Position numbers and translations under genes: made by a program. From the NCBI RefSeq assembly GCF_020360975.1, contig NW_025408667.1:7254001-7318000 (forward strand): DNA of 64,000 nt, read 5' to 3'. Origin of the DNA: Hirsutella rhossiliensis. Lineage: Eukaryota; Ascomycota; Sordariomycetes; Hypocreales; Ophiocordycipitaceae. The number at the start of each line of letters is the position of its first letter. Positions within the stretch are counted from its first letter, which is position 1. This document shows, piece by piece, positions 1-8,879 of the stretch. The notes beneath the pieces were generated by a model. It had not been told where the DNA came from. It worked only from the letters and a program-made list of their open reading frames with translations, and did not search any database.

Positions 1-355
1 CGTAGGCGGGACTGAAGGGCGGCTGCGTCGGTTGGGGAAGGTCGGTAAAGGACCACCCACAGGAGGCGTAGCAACGAATGAATAGTGCTACCCTGTATCT
101 GGTTACTCGCAACGCCTGTTGGCGCCACGCGGCAAATTGGGCTAGGATTCGGTAGGGCGGCTGCCTGAAGATGGGAGGAAAGCACCTTGATAAGGAATGA
201 CTTGCCTGTGCCACCACCACCATCAACGTGAAGAAGGATTTGAGTAGGATTTTGCGCCTGGAAGTGACCTATGAATGTGTCGTACACGAGCCGTTGTTGT
301 GGGTTCAGCTCATCACGCCAGTGAGGGCCAAGGACCTCCACATTGTTGGCTACGG
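1..355 (-). pseudogene. Helitron Pif1-like helicase, N-terminal part (cut by window edge)
   Basis: Minus-strand frame beginning ELNPQQRLVYDTFIGHF and containing a perfect Walker A motif, VDGGGGTGKS (codons across 198-224), the nucleotide-binding loop of Pif1/RecD-type helicases fused to Helitron Rep domains. The helicase unwinds DNA during rolling-circle transposition. Only the first 110 or so residues lie in the window. Whether the rest is intact cannot be judged. Confidence 0.85.
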
Positions 356-487
356 GTGGCTAGCGATAAGGTCTTTCCAGTAGCCATCTCGAAGCTCCGG
401 ATAAGTACCCACATGCCGGGACCAGTCGTAATTGACGTCGATATCGCGGTGGCCAAGTATGTCAAGGTCTTCCTGGGTAAGGGGTGG

Positions 488-1375
488 TCAGGTAAAGGGC
501 GGCCAGGCGAATCCAGTCTTCGTCATCAAATTCTTCCTCCACAGGCAGAGCCTCGTATTGATCCTCTTGAGGCTGTAATCGAGCCTCACTTGGCTGGCCG
601 TAATGGTCATCATCGTGACTGTGATGCTGCCAACAATAGGAGAAGGCCTGAACGTGGAACTAAAAAGCTGGCCGTCGAAAGTGAGGAGCTCATCGAGCCG
701 GCGATGTGGGTGATTTAAAGTCAGCTTTACACGGCAGTAGTCTGGCCACTGCTGGCCTTCTGGATCAGCCTGATAGCGAGGAAAGTAAACCAACACACGG
801 GGCCTGCCGTGGACGTTGCCTGGCTGCCATTGCTTCCACTTGGAAGGGTCTCTAGAGCGGAAATTCCAGAATTTGAGGAAGGAGACGTAAGTGAGGTCCG
901 TTAGAGCTTCTGGGCGTTGACTGTACTTCTCGTAGACGTTGGGTGCCTCATCAACCTCATCGCCGTCAATGCGGAGGTAGCGGGAATGCCTATCAGAATT
1001 ACGGCAGTCAACGTATAGGCAGGTACGTGAACCCTCCTGTAACGGCAGGCCGAGGAGCAAGTGGCAAACCTCCTGCTTCGAGTAATCCCGCTCAGAAACT
1101 AGCTGATTTAGTAGCTTTGACGTAAAGGAAATCAGGGGGTTGTGGTCCTTAACCCGGGGCATCAGGGCCTTCCCAATCTGGGCAAAAGAATCGCTCTTCT
1201 TTTCTGACTTGGAGCAGTATTTTGCTGCGTAGTCGATCACCTGCTGTAGACTCGTGCAGGGCGAGACATCTGTATTGGCTAGCCACGCAACGGTAAGCAA
1301 GCGGTTATAGTGGTTAATCTGGCCATCGTTCCGCGCCCCTAAAGCTCCAGTGCTTAGAGTGAGGAGCCTTGTCAA
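488..1375 (-). pseudogene. Helitron Rep catalytic-tyrosine region and Rep-helicase linker
   Basis: About 295 codons in one frame. The Rep tyrosine motif YAAKYCSK (1209-1232) matches the Y..KY..K signature in which the Tyr residues attack DNA during rolling-circle replication. It is preceded by an HYNRLLTVAWLANTD block typical of these proteins. Downstream the frame ends at a stop next to a CCC run (488). In the shifted frame the text continues as EDLDILGHRDIDVNYDWSRH, a conserved pre-helicase block. One further shift near 350 is needed to reach the helicase. Confidence 0.85.
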
Positions 1376-2095
1376 GGGAGGCTAGTAGGCGCTGGCCGTG
1401 AGGAAATCCGAAGCGGCACTCCATCTGCTTGGTATGCTTGCTGAGGTGCATACAGTAGTTGTTACAGTGGTGGCGTTGCACGCGGTTGACTATCATCGAT
1501 AGGAATTGAACGGTAAGGGGGTGTTGCAACAGATTAATGATCAGAGGGTTTCCTTCTCCGGGTGCCTGTATGCGCCGAGGCTCCGGGTTGATAGCAGATA
1601 TGTAATATCCCCAGATACGGGCGAATCGCTCTCGGGACCGATCATTGTCAGGATCCAAGTCTGGGTGGCCACTTAGCCAATATAGGCCATGGTGGTGACT
1701 GGAACCCCTGCCCTGCCACTCGTACCGACCCCAAAAGTCCGTTAGGTTGAACTTCCGCTTCAGGACAATAGCCTAAGCAATGTATAGCGCTTATGGAAGT
1801 GGTAAGCGGCGATGTGGGCGTTGTCTCGCAGCAGTTGCCGGGACAGAGCAATCCGCGCCGCCTCGGGAGCTGCTTGCCACTCGTCGAATCGAGGCATATG
1901 ACGGTATAGGGATTCCCAGTGGTAATCAGCTGCACTTACAGTAGCGAAGAGGCCGGGCCTGCCTAGATTATAGGCATATGCTTCCAACTCCTTCCTTTGC
2001 TTATACCAATACGGTCGGGTTCCCCTGATTACCGCTGCTTGGCGCGTGATCGACTGGATCAGGGCCTGAGCCTCCGGCTCGTCAGGCTCAGCCAT
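1314..2095 (-). pseudogene. Helitron Rep domain with HUH motif
   Basis: Continuation of the transposase in three overlapping frames (1760-2095, then about 1640-1790, then 1314-1658). The minus-strand text WGRYEWQGRG...HHHGLYW contains the HUH metal-binding motif, with the His codons at 1686-1697. An ARIWGYY block follows. HUH histidines hold the divalent metal used for single-strand nicking at the element ends. At least one frameshift lies near 1780 and one near 1335, each a single base, with protein similarity continuing across them. Confidence 0.85.
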
Positions 2096-2103
2096 CGCCT
2101 CCT

Positions 2104-3033
2104 CTAGGTCAGCGCGTGTAAGGGTTGGCGGCGGCTGTCGCGTTGCCTGACAAAGTAGTCACTTCGCTTTCGGACCTGCGCGCGTAACAGCGTGTTGAGG
2201 GCGACGAAAGGCCACGTCTTATGGCGGGCAAAACGTCCATCACGCCATCTCATCGCATGGCCAAGGTAGTCCTGGTACGTGATGCTCCGTAGGCGAGGCT
2301 CCACGAAGTCGGCCTTGCCGTCAGGGTAGAGGGTGGGGAACGCGAGCGTTAACAGCGGCTGGGAACGGTTGAACTCGTTGATGGGGGTCCTGCGAATGGA
2401 AGGCAATGGCATCTGGTGGTGAGCCTGCGCGCTACGCGGCATGTACTCCAGATCAGCCATACGCTCAGGGTCAGGGGTACCGTTGAGAAATCTAGACTGC
2501 AAGGCGTTCAATTCGGTATCGGTAACCTGCAAATTCGGGATCGCTGATGCGTCGGCATCGCTAGGATCCTCATCCATAGCCTCCTCAACGGGGCCTTGGG
2601 GGACCTCGCCGTCAGGTATGTCAGCCACTTGGCTTGCAATGGAACCCACTATACTTCCATCAAGAGGAAGCCGGTGCAGGCGATCCTGGCTCACGACAAT
2701 ATCGCGATAGCCCGGGTGGTGGCACTGCAGGTAATGCAGCCAGGTCAATAGGCATGAACGGCGTACCCGGAAATCGCGAGCAAACTGTTGCTGGAAGTGA
2801 GGGTCGCCTTCCATATTAGGAGGCCGTAGGAGCACGATATCTAGCTCCTGCGGTAGCACTGGGAGCTCTTCAAATAGCCTACCAACGTTGCGAAGAAAGT
2901 GGACAACGTGGCCTCGATATTTGTATTGAGCGCCGCGCACTTGTAGGACCTTGACGTGTACGTGAACCCTAGCAATGAGCATCTCCTCGACCATCGTTAG
3001 ATCAGGTAGATTGCCGGGACTTCCCGAAGTCAA
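2104..3033 (-). pseudogene. Helitron_like_N core domain segment
   Basis: About 310 codons of uninterrupted frame carrying the conserved Helitron N-terminal core: a TMVEEMLIARVHVHV stretch at the start, the QVRGAQYKYRGHVV block, and the diagnostic LLTLAFPTLYPDG and DGRFARHKTWPFVALN blocks near the end. These blocks are characteristic of Helitron_like_N in fungal and other Helitrons. The segment is joined to its neighbours by one frameshift at each side (near 3025 and near 2140, the second in a CCG/CCA repeat). No RIP-type stops. Part of the rolling-circle initiator protein. Confidence 0.88.
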
Positions 3034-3860
3034 GGTTATTCGCGGCGCTAAAGAAGTAGGGCTCGTTAGGGGCTTTCTTCCTGTCTCGACCGATGCAGCG
3101 GCTGCATATTTTTAAGCGGTTTGGCTTCATATCAAACCAACGCTCCTGGCAGCGAGTGCAACTGTGCATCTTGTCGTCATTCAGGGCGGTATAGAACTCC
3201 CGCACAAGGGCCTGATCTTCCTCATTGAGGGCAGGCAAGTTAAGGTCACCTGTAAAAGGCGGATCAATACTCTGATCAAACAGTCGCACTTGAGGCTGTG
3301 TGCCTTGACGAGTATACCGGCCGCGGTGATGACCCTGTGGCAATAATGAAGGAGTGGTAGGAAGCGATTCCTGTGGTATAGGAGTGCCTTGCACAACAGG
3401 AGCTGTAGAAGCACTGTCTTGAATCGGCGTGCCCAGAACTACTGTTGGCAGGCCAGGGTAGGGGATAGGGAAAGTCCTCGACAATGCTTGGGGTAGAAGG
3501 CCTCAGCGGAGGTCTAAGCATTCTCGAGGGCGCGGGCACCAGGCAACGGAGTAAATCAGGCGTCGTAGGCCGTAAGCCGTTCGCAGACGCAGGTATTGGT
3601 GCAGTCCGCCTTGGAGGCGTCAGGTTAGCTACTGCGTCGGTCCTCTTCGTGGCTCTGCGTGGCGATGGCCTCGAGGCGATATTCCGCATGGCGGCAAGGA
3701 CGGCTCGGGATTCGGTTAACCGCTCCCTTCGGCGTGCCCTACAGTTGGCACACTCTCTTGTAAACTTTGTAGGGTCCTTGACGCTTCGAAACTCGACTTC
3801 GGGCAGGTCTTGCTTGCAAGTACGACAGTTGCGGACTGCCGGGGGTGTATCGTTCTCCAT
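3002..3860 (-). pseudogene. Helitron ORF, N-terminal zinc-ribbon segment (frameshifted)
   Basis: Start of the Helitron protein at an ATG (3858-3860). Residues C12, C15, C37 and C40 form a CX2C-X21-CX2C zinc ribbon, followed by a basic Arg-rich stretch and a Pro/Thr-rich linker. The frame changes near 3450-3484 and continues into a second Cys pair set (CTRCQERWF ... CSRC), a signature I associate with fungal Helitron proteins just before the Rep domain. This second frame ends near 3025, where another single-base shift is needed to enter the core domain. There are no in-frame stops other than those created by the shifts. Likely role: DNA or partner binding by the transposase. Confidence 0.75.
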
Positions 3861-4210
3861 CTGACCGTATATATATCCACCTCTTATCCACTTTGACTGC
3901 TAGATATCGCTCGGGCAGGAGGCTTTGCGAGGGCTTGGTGATGCTAGCAGAGCTGTCTGACGGTTGAGAGGTCCGAGACCGTGGTGGAGCTCGATAGGGA
4001 GTGTCTTTGAGGTAGTCGGCTCAGATCTGAATGATCTGGGAGGAAACTGCACTACCTGCCCGGGTAGGCCGGCTGCGGATGTGATTTGCGAACCTAGACA
4101 CCGTTAGCAACTCGATGGGTTCGACAGATTCGACGGGAAAGGGAAGTAGAAGCGTGCGTATAAACCAACAAATTGATTGCGTTGAAGAAAAGAACAACTG
4201 AAAGCTGTCG

Positions 4211-4231
4211 GCGAGCTCTCCGAGAGCTCGC
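4211..4231. repeat. Perfect 10-bp inverted repeat in Helitron 5' region
   Basis: gcgagctctc at 4211-4220 and its exact reverse complement at 4222-4231, with a 1-nt spacer. It lies about 160 bp inside the 5' end. It could be a hairpin recognised by the transposase or a regulatory palindrome; function unknown. Confidence 0.85.
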
Positions 4232-4378
4232 TAGTTACCTAGTCAACGCTCAGGGGTTTGTGGTGGGCCTTCATTTGGTGGCGTTATCAGCCGACCAATT
4301 CGTTCACGAGTTGAGGACAGGGGAGGCCAAGTAGCCAATCAGAACAGGGTTTATGCTCTTCTTTTTGACTGAATAAAC

Positions 4379-4392
4379 GCCCTTCGGGCTGA
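4379..4392 (-). other. Helitron 5' terminus with subterminal hairpin
   Basis: On the minus strand the element opens TCAGCCCGAAGGGCG. GCCC and GGGC pair around GAA, and a host T precedes the TC. Immediately outside (4393 on) the text is RIPed Gypsy reverse transcriptase. The sharp change of base usage at this point supports the boundary. Confidence 0.7.
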
Positions 4393-5000
4393 ATTAAAAG
4401 GTAGCTAGTATATTTATAAGTCTAAATAGTATTACTAGATATTTAAATAGTCTAAATTTCGTTTTAAAGGCTATTATCTATTTATATCCCTTTTTTATAT
4501 ATATTAAGTTATAGGCGCCTTTAAGGTTAAGGGCTATAAACTATTTTTTACTATATAGTCGATCTCGTAGTTTTAATATAAGCGGTAATAGTATTCGGTC
4601 CTTTATTATAATATCGTTTAAGCGTCTATAGTCGATAACTAGTCGTAGCTAGCCGTTTTTCTTTAAAATAAATATAACTAGGTAGCTTACTTTAGATATT
4701 AACGTTCGTATATATCCCTTTTATAGATTCTCGTTAAGGTAGTCGCGTAGTATTTATAGTTGCTTTTTATTTAAGTTATAGATTTTATAGAACGTTAGCG
4801 TTATTCTATCCTTAAGATAAATTTCGTAGTCTTATTAGCTATATTTAGGTAACCCTATCTTAAGTTCTTCCTTAAAGAGTTTATTATATTTCTAGTATTC
4901 CTAAGGGATATTCTTTATTCTATCTTATAGGCTTTATTCTTTCTTTTAAGAGCTAGTTTCTCTTAATTTAAGCTCTTTATTAATTTATTTAAGGTCTTTC
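4393..5000 (-). pseudogene. Gypsy-D reverse transcriptase, truncated by Helitron
   Basis: Minus-strand text gives KKNGKLR-like, DYRRLND near 4650 and PLPLI at 4570. The GAYNLI and AFKTKF...YLV blocks follow towards 4400, all standard Ty3/Gypsy RT motifs A and B. The catalytic YxDD would come next but is on the other side of the Helitron. RIP stops and Tyr-for-Cys/His changes are present. Confidence 0.85.
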
Positions 5001-5269
5001 CTTAGAGTAGTAATAACTCTTTAGATCTTTATATTATATCCTTTATTCTATTTATATTAGATACTAGGTTATATAGCTATATTAGTTAGTATATAGGTCT
5101 TATTAATCGATTTTATTATATCCGCTAGTTTAGTTACTATTTTCGTTTATATCGCTAAAGCCTATAATAATTTACTTAAACGGTTATCCCTTTTATCTTA
5201 TTTAGTAGCTAAATTATTATAAAATTTTACTTTCTTTTAAATCTATTAGTCCTAGAAACTTATATCTTT

Positions 5270-5640
5270 ATTTTAATATAGCTAGCTAGTTCTTTAGTTA
5301 ATTAGTAGGTTGCTCTCCTATAGCTATAGAAGCCCTAATATAAAGTTATATTCTCTAATATCTATAATATTAAAGTTAACTTATTTATCGTAACCCTAGA
5401 TATTAATATCGAGGTAATTAATCTCTATATTAATAATTCCGTTATTATAGTTAAAGGCCTCTCTTTTAATATTCGTAAGTTTATATAGATCTTTCTTATA
5501 TCTCTATATAAGTCGGTAACGATTAATAACTCTAAGTAAAACGTAATTACCTATCGCGCCGTAGTCTAAAAGTATATATATATAATATCCCGCGATTTAA
5601 ATATCTAATACTATTTAGTCGCTATAGCTTACCGTTACTA
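5270..5640 (-). pseudogene. Gypsy-D aspartic protease
   Basis: Minus-strand text contains a retropepsin-like start (LLD-x-G-A, the x codon reading Tyr, probably from Cys or His) near 5590. It ends in the typical YNFILGL..L block at 5330, followed by residues that fit the usual GLPWL continuation after RIP is allowed for (TGG to TAG). The protease would mature Gag-Pol. Broken by RIP. Confidence 0.7.
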
Positions 5641-7229
5641 TATATAGGGTCCTTAGATCTTATTATATCGTACTAGTCTATAGCCCTTTTATAGATAGTA
5701 TACCTTATTTTTTACTTAATCCTTATTTATTTTATTTAGGTATTCTTCTTCGATTTATTATTAATATTATTTCTTTATATTTTTATCGCGTAGTATTATA
5801 TTAGGGCTTAAGAGACTAATTTCTTATAGCTAATTAAAGATTTTTTATTTCTCGACGCTATATCGTTTATATTATACTACTTCGTAGTTAATTACGTACT
5901 ATACTTTATAATTTTATTCGTTTTTATACTAAAGGTTAAGTTTTTATTTAGCGTCTTTTTATTTTTTATATAGTATTTCTATATTAATTCTTCCTTAGTC
6001 GAATATAGCTTATAGCCTTTATATATATTACTAATAATCTTTTAGTATACCGTTATATCGTTTATACTATACTTATACTTTTTTATATTTATAAACTCTA
6101 TAGTTTAGGTATATATACTTATTATAATCTTCTTCGTTATATTTAACTCGTTATATAAGTCTTTAAAAAACTAAGGGTTTAAATATCTTAAAGCGAGTAG
6201 CGTTATACTATTCTTTTATTTTAGTATATTTATAGATTTTATATATCTCTAAAAGATATCTTATTAATAAACCGTAATTATCGCGGTATTTAAGTAGTAT
6301 ACCGTAATTAGGTTCTAATAATATAACTTAGTCGTTTAGGTAGCGTTAATCGATTTTCTAGTAGTTTAGTTTTATACTTAAGTAGGGTTTCGAAAGTACT
6401 TATCCCTTAAACCTAACTAGGAAGGCGTCGTATTATACCTTTATCTAAAAGTATATTATATAATCTAGGTAGATATATAATATCTATAAAATATACTTAT
6501 AGTACTTATAAGTAAGTAGTATTTATAGATTATCTCTAAATTCTCTTTATAGTTACTATTCTCGTTATAAAGCTATAAAGGTATCGACTACAGCGATAGC
6601 TATAGCGTAGTCTCTTCTATATAATGCTAGTTAATATCGAATTAATATAGCTTATTAGTTTTCTATAAGGATTTAAGGTATCTATTAAGTTCTAATTTTA
6701 AGTATTTCTTTAAATTCTTTAAAGTATAGAGCGTATTCTTTAATTATAGCGTTTTCCCTTAGTAGTAAGGGTAGTAGTATAAGTTCGTTCTTATCTTTTA
6801 TTTCTCTAAGTATTTCTTATTCTTTAAAGCTTATATCGTCGATACTTCGTTATTTCTTTTTACGTTACTATCTAAGTTTCGTAAGTATAAGGGCTACGTC
6901 TATATCTTCTTTACTATATTATTAGTAGACTACCTATTATTATTATCGATTTTTATTTTATATATCTTCCTAGAATTATTTACCGTTCTTCTTAATTTAG
7001 TCTTAAGAGACTCCTTTAAGATAAGGGTATTTTAGTTCTACGAATTTAACTTATTTCTATATTTTAAGATCCCTTCGTTATATTATTATAAGGGTCTTCT
7101 TTAATAGCTTTAGGAACTATTTAATACCGTTCTTATTACTTAAGTATACTATATATTCGTCGTTATAGTATATAGTCTAACTAAGGAGTTTATACTTTAG
7201 TTCCTATCTATTAATAGCGTTTAAGTATT
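5640..7229 (-). other. Unresolved spacer between gag and protease of Gypsy-D
   Basis: About 1.6 kb between the CCHC knuckle and the protease, much more than the usual few hundred bases. Minus-strand text reads protein-like in places (for example near 6800 and 5850), but I recognise no domain in it. It could be an extended gag C-terminus, a gag-pol linker, or a fragment of a different element inserted here. RIP saturation prevents a decision by eye. Confidence 0.4.
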
Positions 7230-8070
7230 TCTTACCTTTTAAGGCTAGTACTTAGTAGGTTTTCTTTTCCTTATAGGGTTATTTATATTCCTTAGAGTAA
7301 TATCTAAGTTTCTTATAGTTAAAATACTTTCCTTTACTTTTCTATATTATATCTAGATCTATCTTACTTAAGTTAGTTATATAAGTATAGGTAATAGGAG
7401 TTTCGCGCTTCTTTTTATAGTTAGCGCGTTAGTTAAAGTTATTCTTATAAGAAGGGTTTTAGTTTCCTCTTCCTTATTTCTTTTCTTAGTATCGCGTATA
7501 CTATCTATTATCGATTTATACTACTATAGTAATATAGTCTAAGAGGTTATTAAGTCGATTTTCCTTATAGAGCTCGTCTTTAACTTCTTCTTTAAGCCTA
7601 TTATAGAATCGTAATATAAGAGGTTCGTTGTCTTAATTAAGCTTTAAGGTAACTTAATAGAACTTTATAGTATAATTTAATACTAAGATCCTTTATCGGA
7701 GTTCTTAAAGTTTTTATTTAGCTTCTTATTCTTTATTAGTTATTCTAAATACCTTTATAATAGCTTCTTCGAATCCTTAGAAACTAGTAAAGACTTTATC
7801 TATCTCGTTATTTTATCGCGTTAGTTAGTTATTAAGAAAGTCCCTTATAATAGGTCTAAACTAAGCGAGTGCTATTCTAGATAAATAATTTCCTATATAA
7901 AGTACCTTTTCGACTAGGTCTAAGAGTTTAGTAGGGTAAAACCGGTAGTAGGCCTTAAGTTAAGTAAGAAAGTCTTAAAACGTACTATAAGTACCGTCGA
8001 ATAGTCCTAGCTATTTTAGTTTAATTACTTCTCTAAGGTCCCTAACTTATCTATTACCTCCTTTATTCCT
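7230..8070 (-). pseudogene. Gypsy-D gag with CCHC zinc knuckle
   Basis: Reading through RIP stops on the minus strand gives a retrotransposon gag core: a FLTQLKAYYRF-like block near 7960 and ALAWFRP at about 7870. These are followed by PLILRFYNRLKEEVKDELY near 7620, blocks I recognise from fungal Gypsy gag. A zinc knuckle lies at about 7285-7330, where Cys and His codons have become Tyr codons (TGC to TAC, CAC to TAC) in the spacing CX2CX4HX4C. Gag forms the virus-like particle and binds the RNA. The coding start is not determined. Confidence 0.8.
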
Positions 8071-8711
8071 AAGTAACTATACCTTATATCGAAGGGTAAT
8101 AATCTTACGTATTATATCCTAAGGCAATATAGTAGCTCTAGAGTTAGTTAATCTAGCTTACTATATAGGTATATTAATAGTTATAATATTACTTAGAGTA
8201 ACGCGGTATTATACTAAATAAGAGCTTTTAACGTATAACGACCGGTATTATTCCTAAGGGATAAACCTACTAAGGGGTTTATATTAGTAGATATAATAGG
8301 GCGTGGTCTAAGTAATAATAAGTATATTACGTTAGTAATAAGTTAGAGGTTATAGACCGTAGACTATAACTAGGTAATTAAAATTAAAGATAGAATTATA
8401 ATAAAGATCTATATTAAAAGCTAGAGAGCTATCTATTTAAAGGAGTAAAAGTAAGTAGCTATATATACCTATAAAGACTATTATTAGATTATAGTCCTAG
8501 CCGTAATCCCCTTTATAGCTTACTATAGCTTACTTATAAGCTATACTCCTAAGTAGTAATCTATCTATATAAGGCTTACTTAGCTTATATATACTCTAGG
8601 TAAGCTAAGCCTAAGTAACTTCTCGTCCTAACTATTATTCTAAGCCGCTTTATTATATAAACGTAGCCGGCTCTCCTATAGCCCGCTAACTATAGTTATA
8701 ATATCCTTACC
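8070..8711. other. Leader/LTR region of Gypsy-D up to the junction with Gypsy-A
   Basis: No coding text recognised. It probably holds the 5' LTR and leader of Gypsy-D (minus). The junction at about 8712 is inferred because Gypsy-A becomes alignable to Gypsy-C (minus strand near 56740) from the text ccttagacgataaagaggac onward, and not before. Confidence 0.5.
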
Positions 8712-8879
8712 TTAGACGATAAAGAGGACTCCGCTCCTTTAAGCCTAGAAGAAAAAGAGTAGCTCTAAAGTAAAGATAGGCTCCGGAGCCTTAATTACTA
8801 ATACTAGTAAAGAAGAAGGAGGAATTATCCGCCTATATAAAAGAGGAGCCTACTTTAATATAGGTTATAGTTAATAACT

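Larger units (their letters stand above)
1..4392 (-). mobile_element. Helitron (rolling-circle transposon), un-RIPed, 3' part outside window
   Basis: An autonomous Helitron read right to left: non-coding 5' region, N-terminal zinc-binding segment, Helitron_like_N core, HUH/Tyr nickase motifs, then the start of a Pif1-type helicase that runs off the left edge. CpA and TpG are common throughout, in contrast with the flank that begins at 4393, so the element was not RIPed. The right end is placed at 4392, where a 5'-TC terminus follows a host T on the minus strand and a short GC hairpin lies just inside. Insertion between two T residues suits the Helitron2/Helentron-like group known from fungi rather than the canonical A|T site. 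The left end and 3' hairpin are not visible. Confidence 0.9.
3861..4392 (-). other. Helitron 5' non-coding region
   Basis: About 530 bp between the transposase ATG and the element's 5' end, with no ORF. It holds a 10-bp perfect palindrome (4211-4231) and the terminal hairpin (4379-4389). An octamer, ctgaat(a/t)a, is present at 4369 and again at 4389, flanking the hairpin. It probably contains the transposase promoter. A TATA-like run lies at 3868-3878, but it is only about 10 bp from the ATG and so is unlikely to be the working TATA box. Confidence 0.6.
4393..8711 (-). mobile_element. Gypsy-D: RIPed Ty3/Gypsy retrotransposon, 3' part lost beyond the Helitron
   Basis: Minus-strand Gypsy with gag at right, protease and reverse transcriptase to the left. 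The RT is cut by the Helitron just after the conserved ...ATFQ block, before the catalytic YxDD, so the rest of the element should lie left of the window. All stops seen are TAA/TAG explainable by CpA-to-TpA change. Its 5' LTR presumably lies within 8100-8711 but cannot be delimited because the partner LTR is not visible. It abuts the truncated start of Gypsy-A near 8712. Confidence 0.85.

Noticed and set aside
275..718. Plus-strand ORF of 147 codons
   Set aside because: Lies antisense to the Helitron Rep-helicase linker, whose conserved minus-strand blocks are clear; a shadow frame. The same applies to plus frames at 943-1125, 2441-2819, 3164-3346 and 3484-3864.
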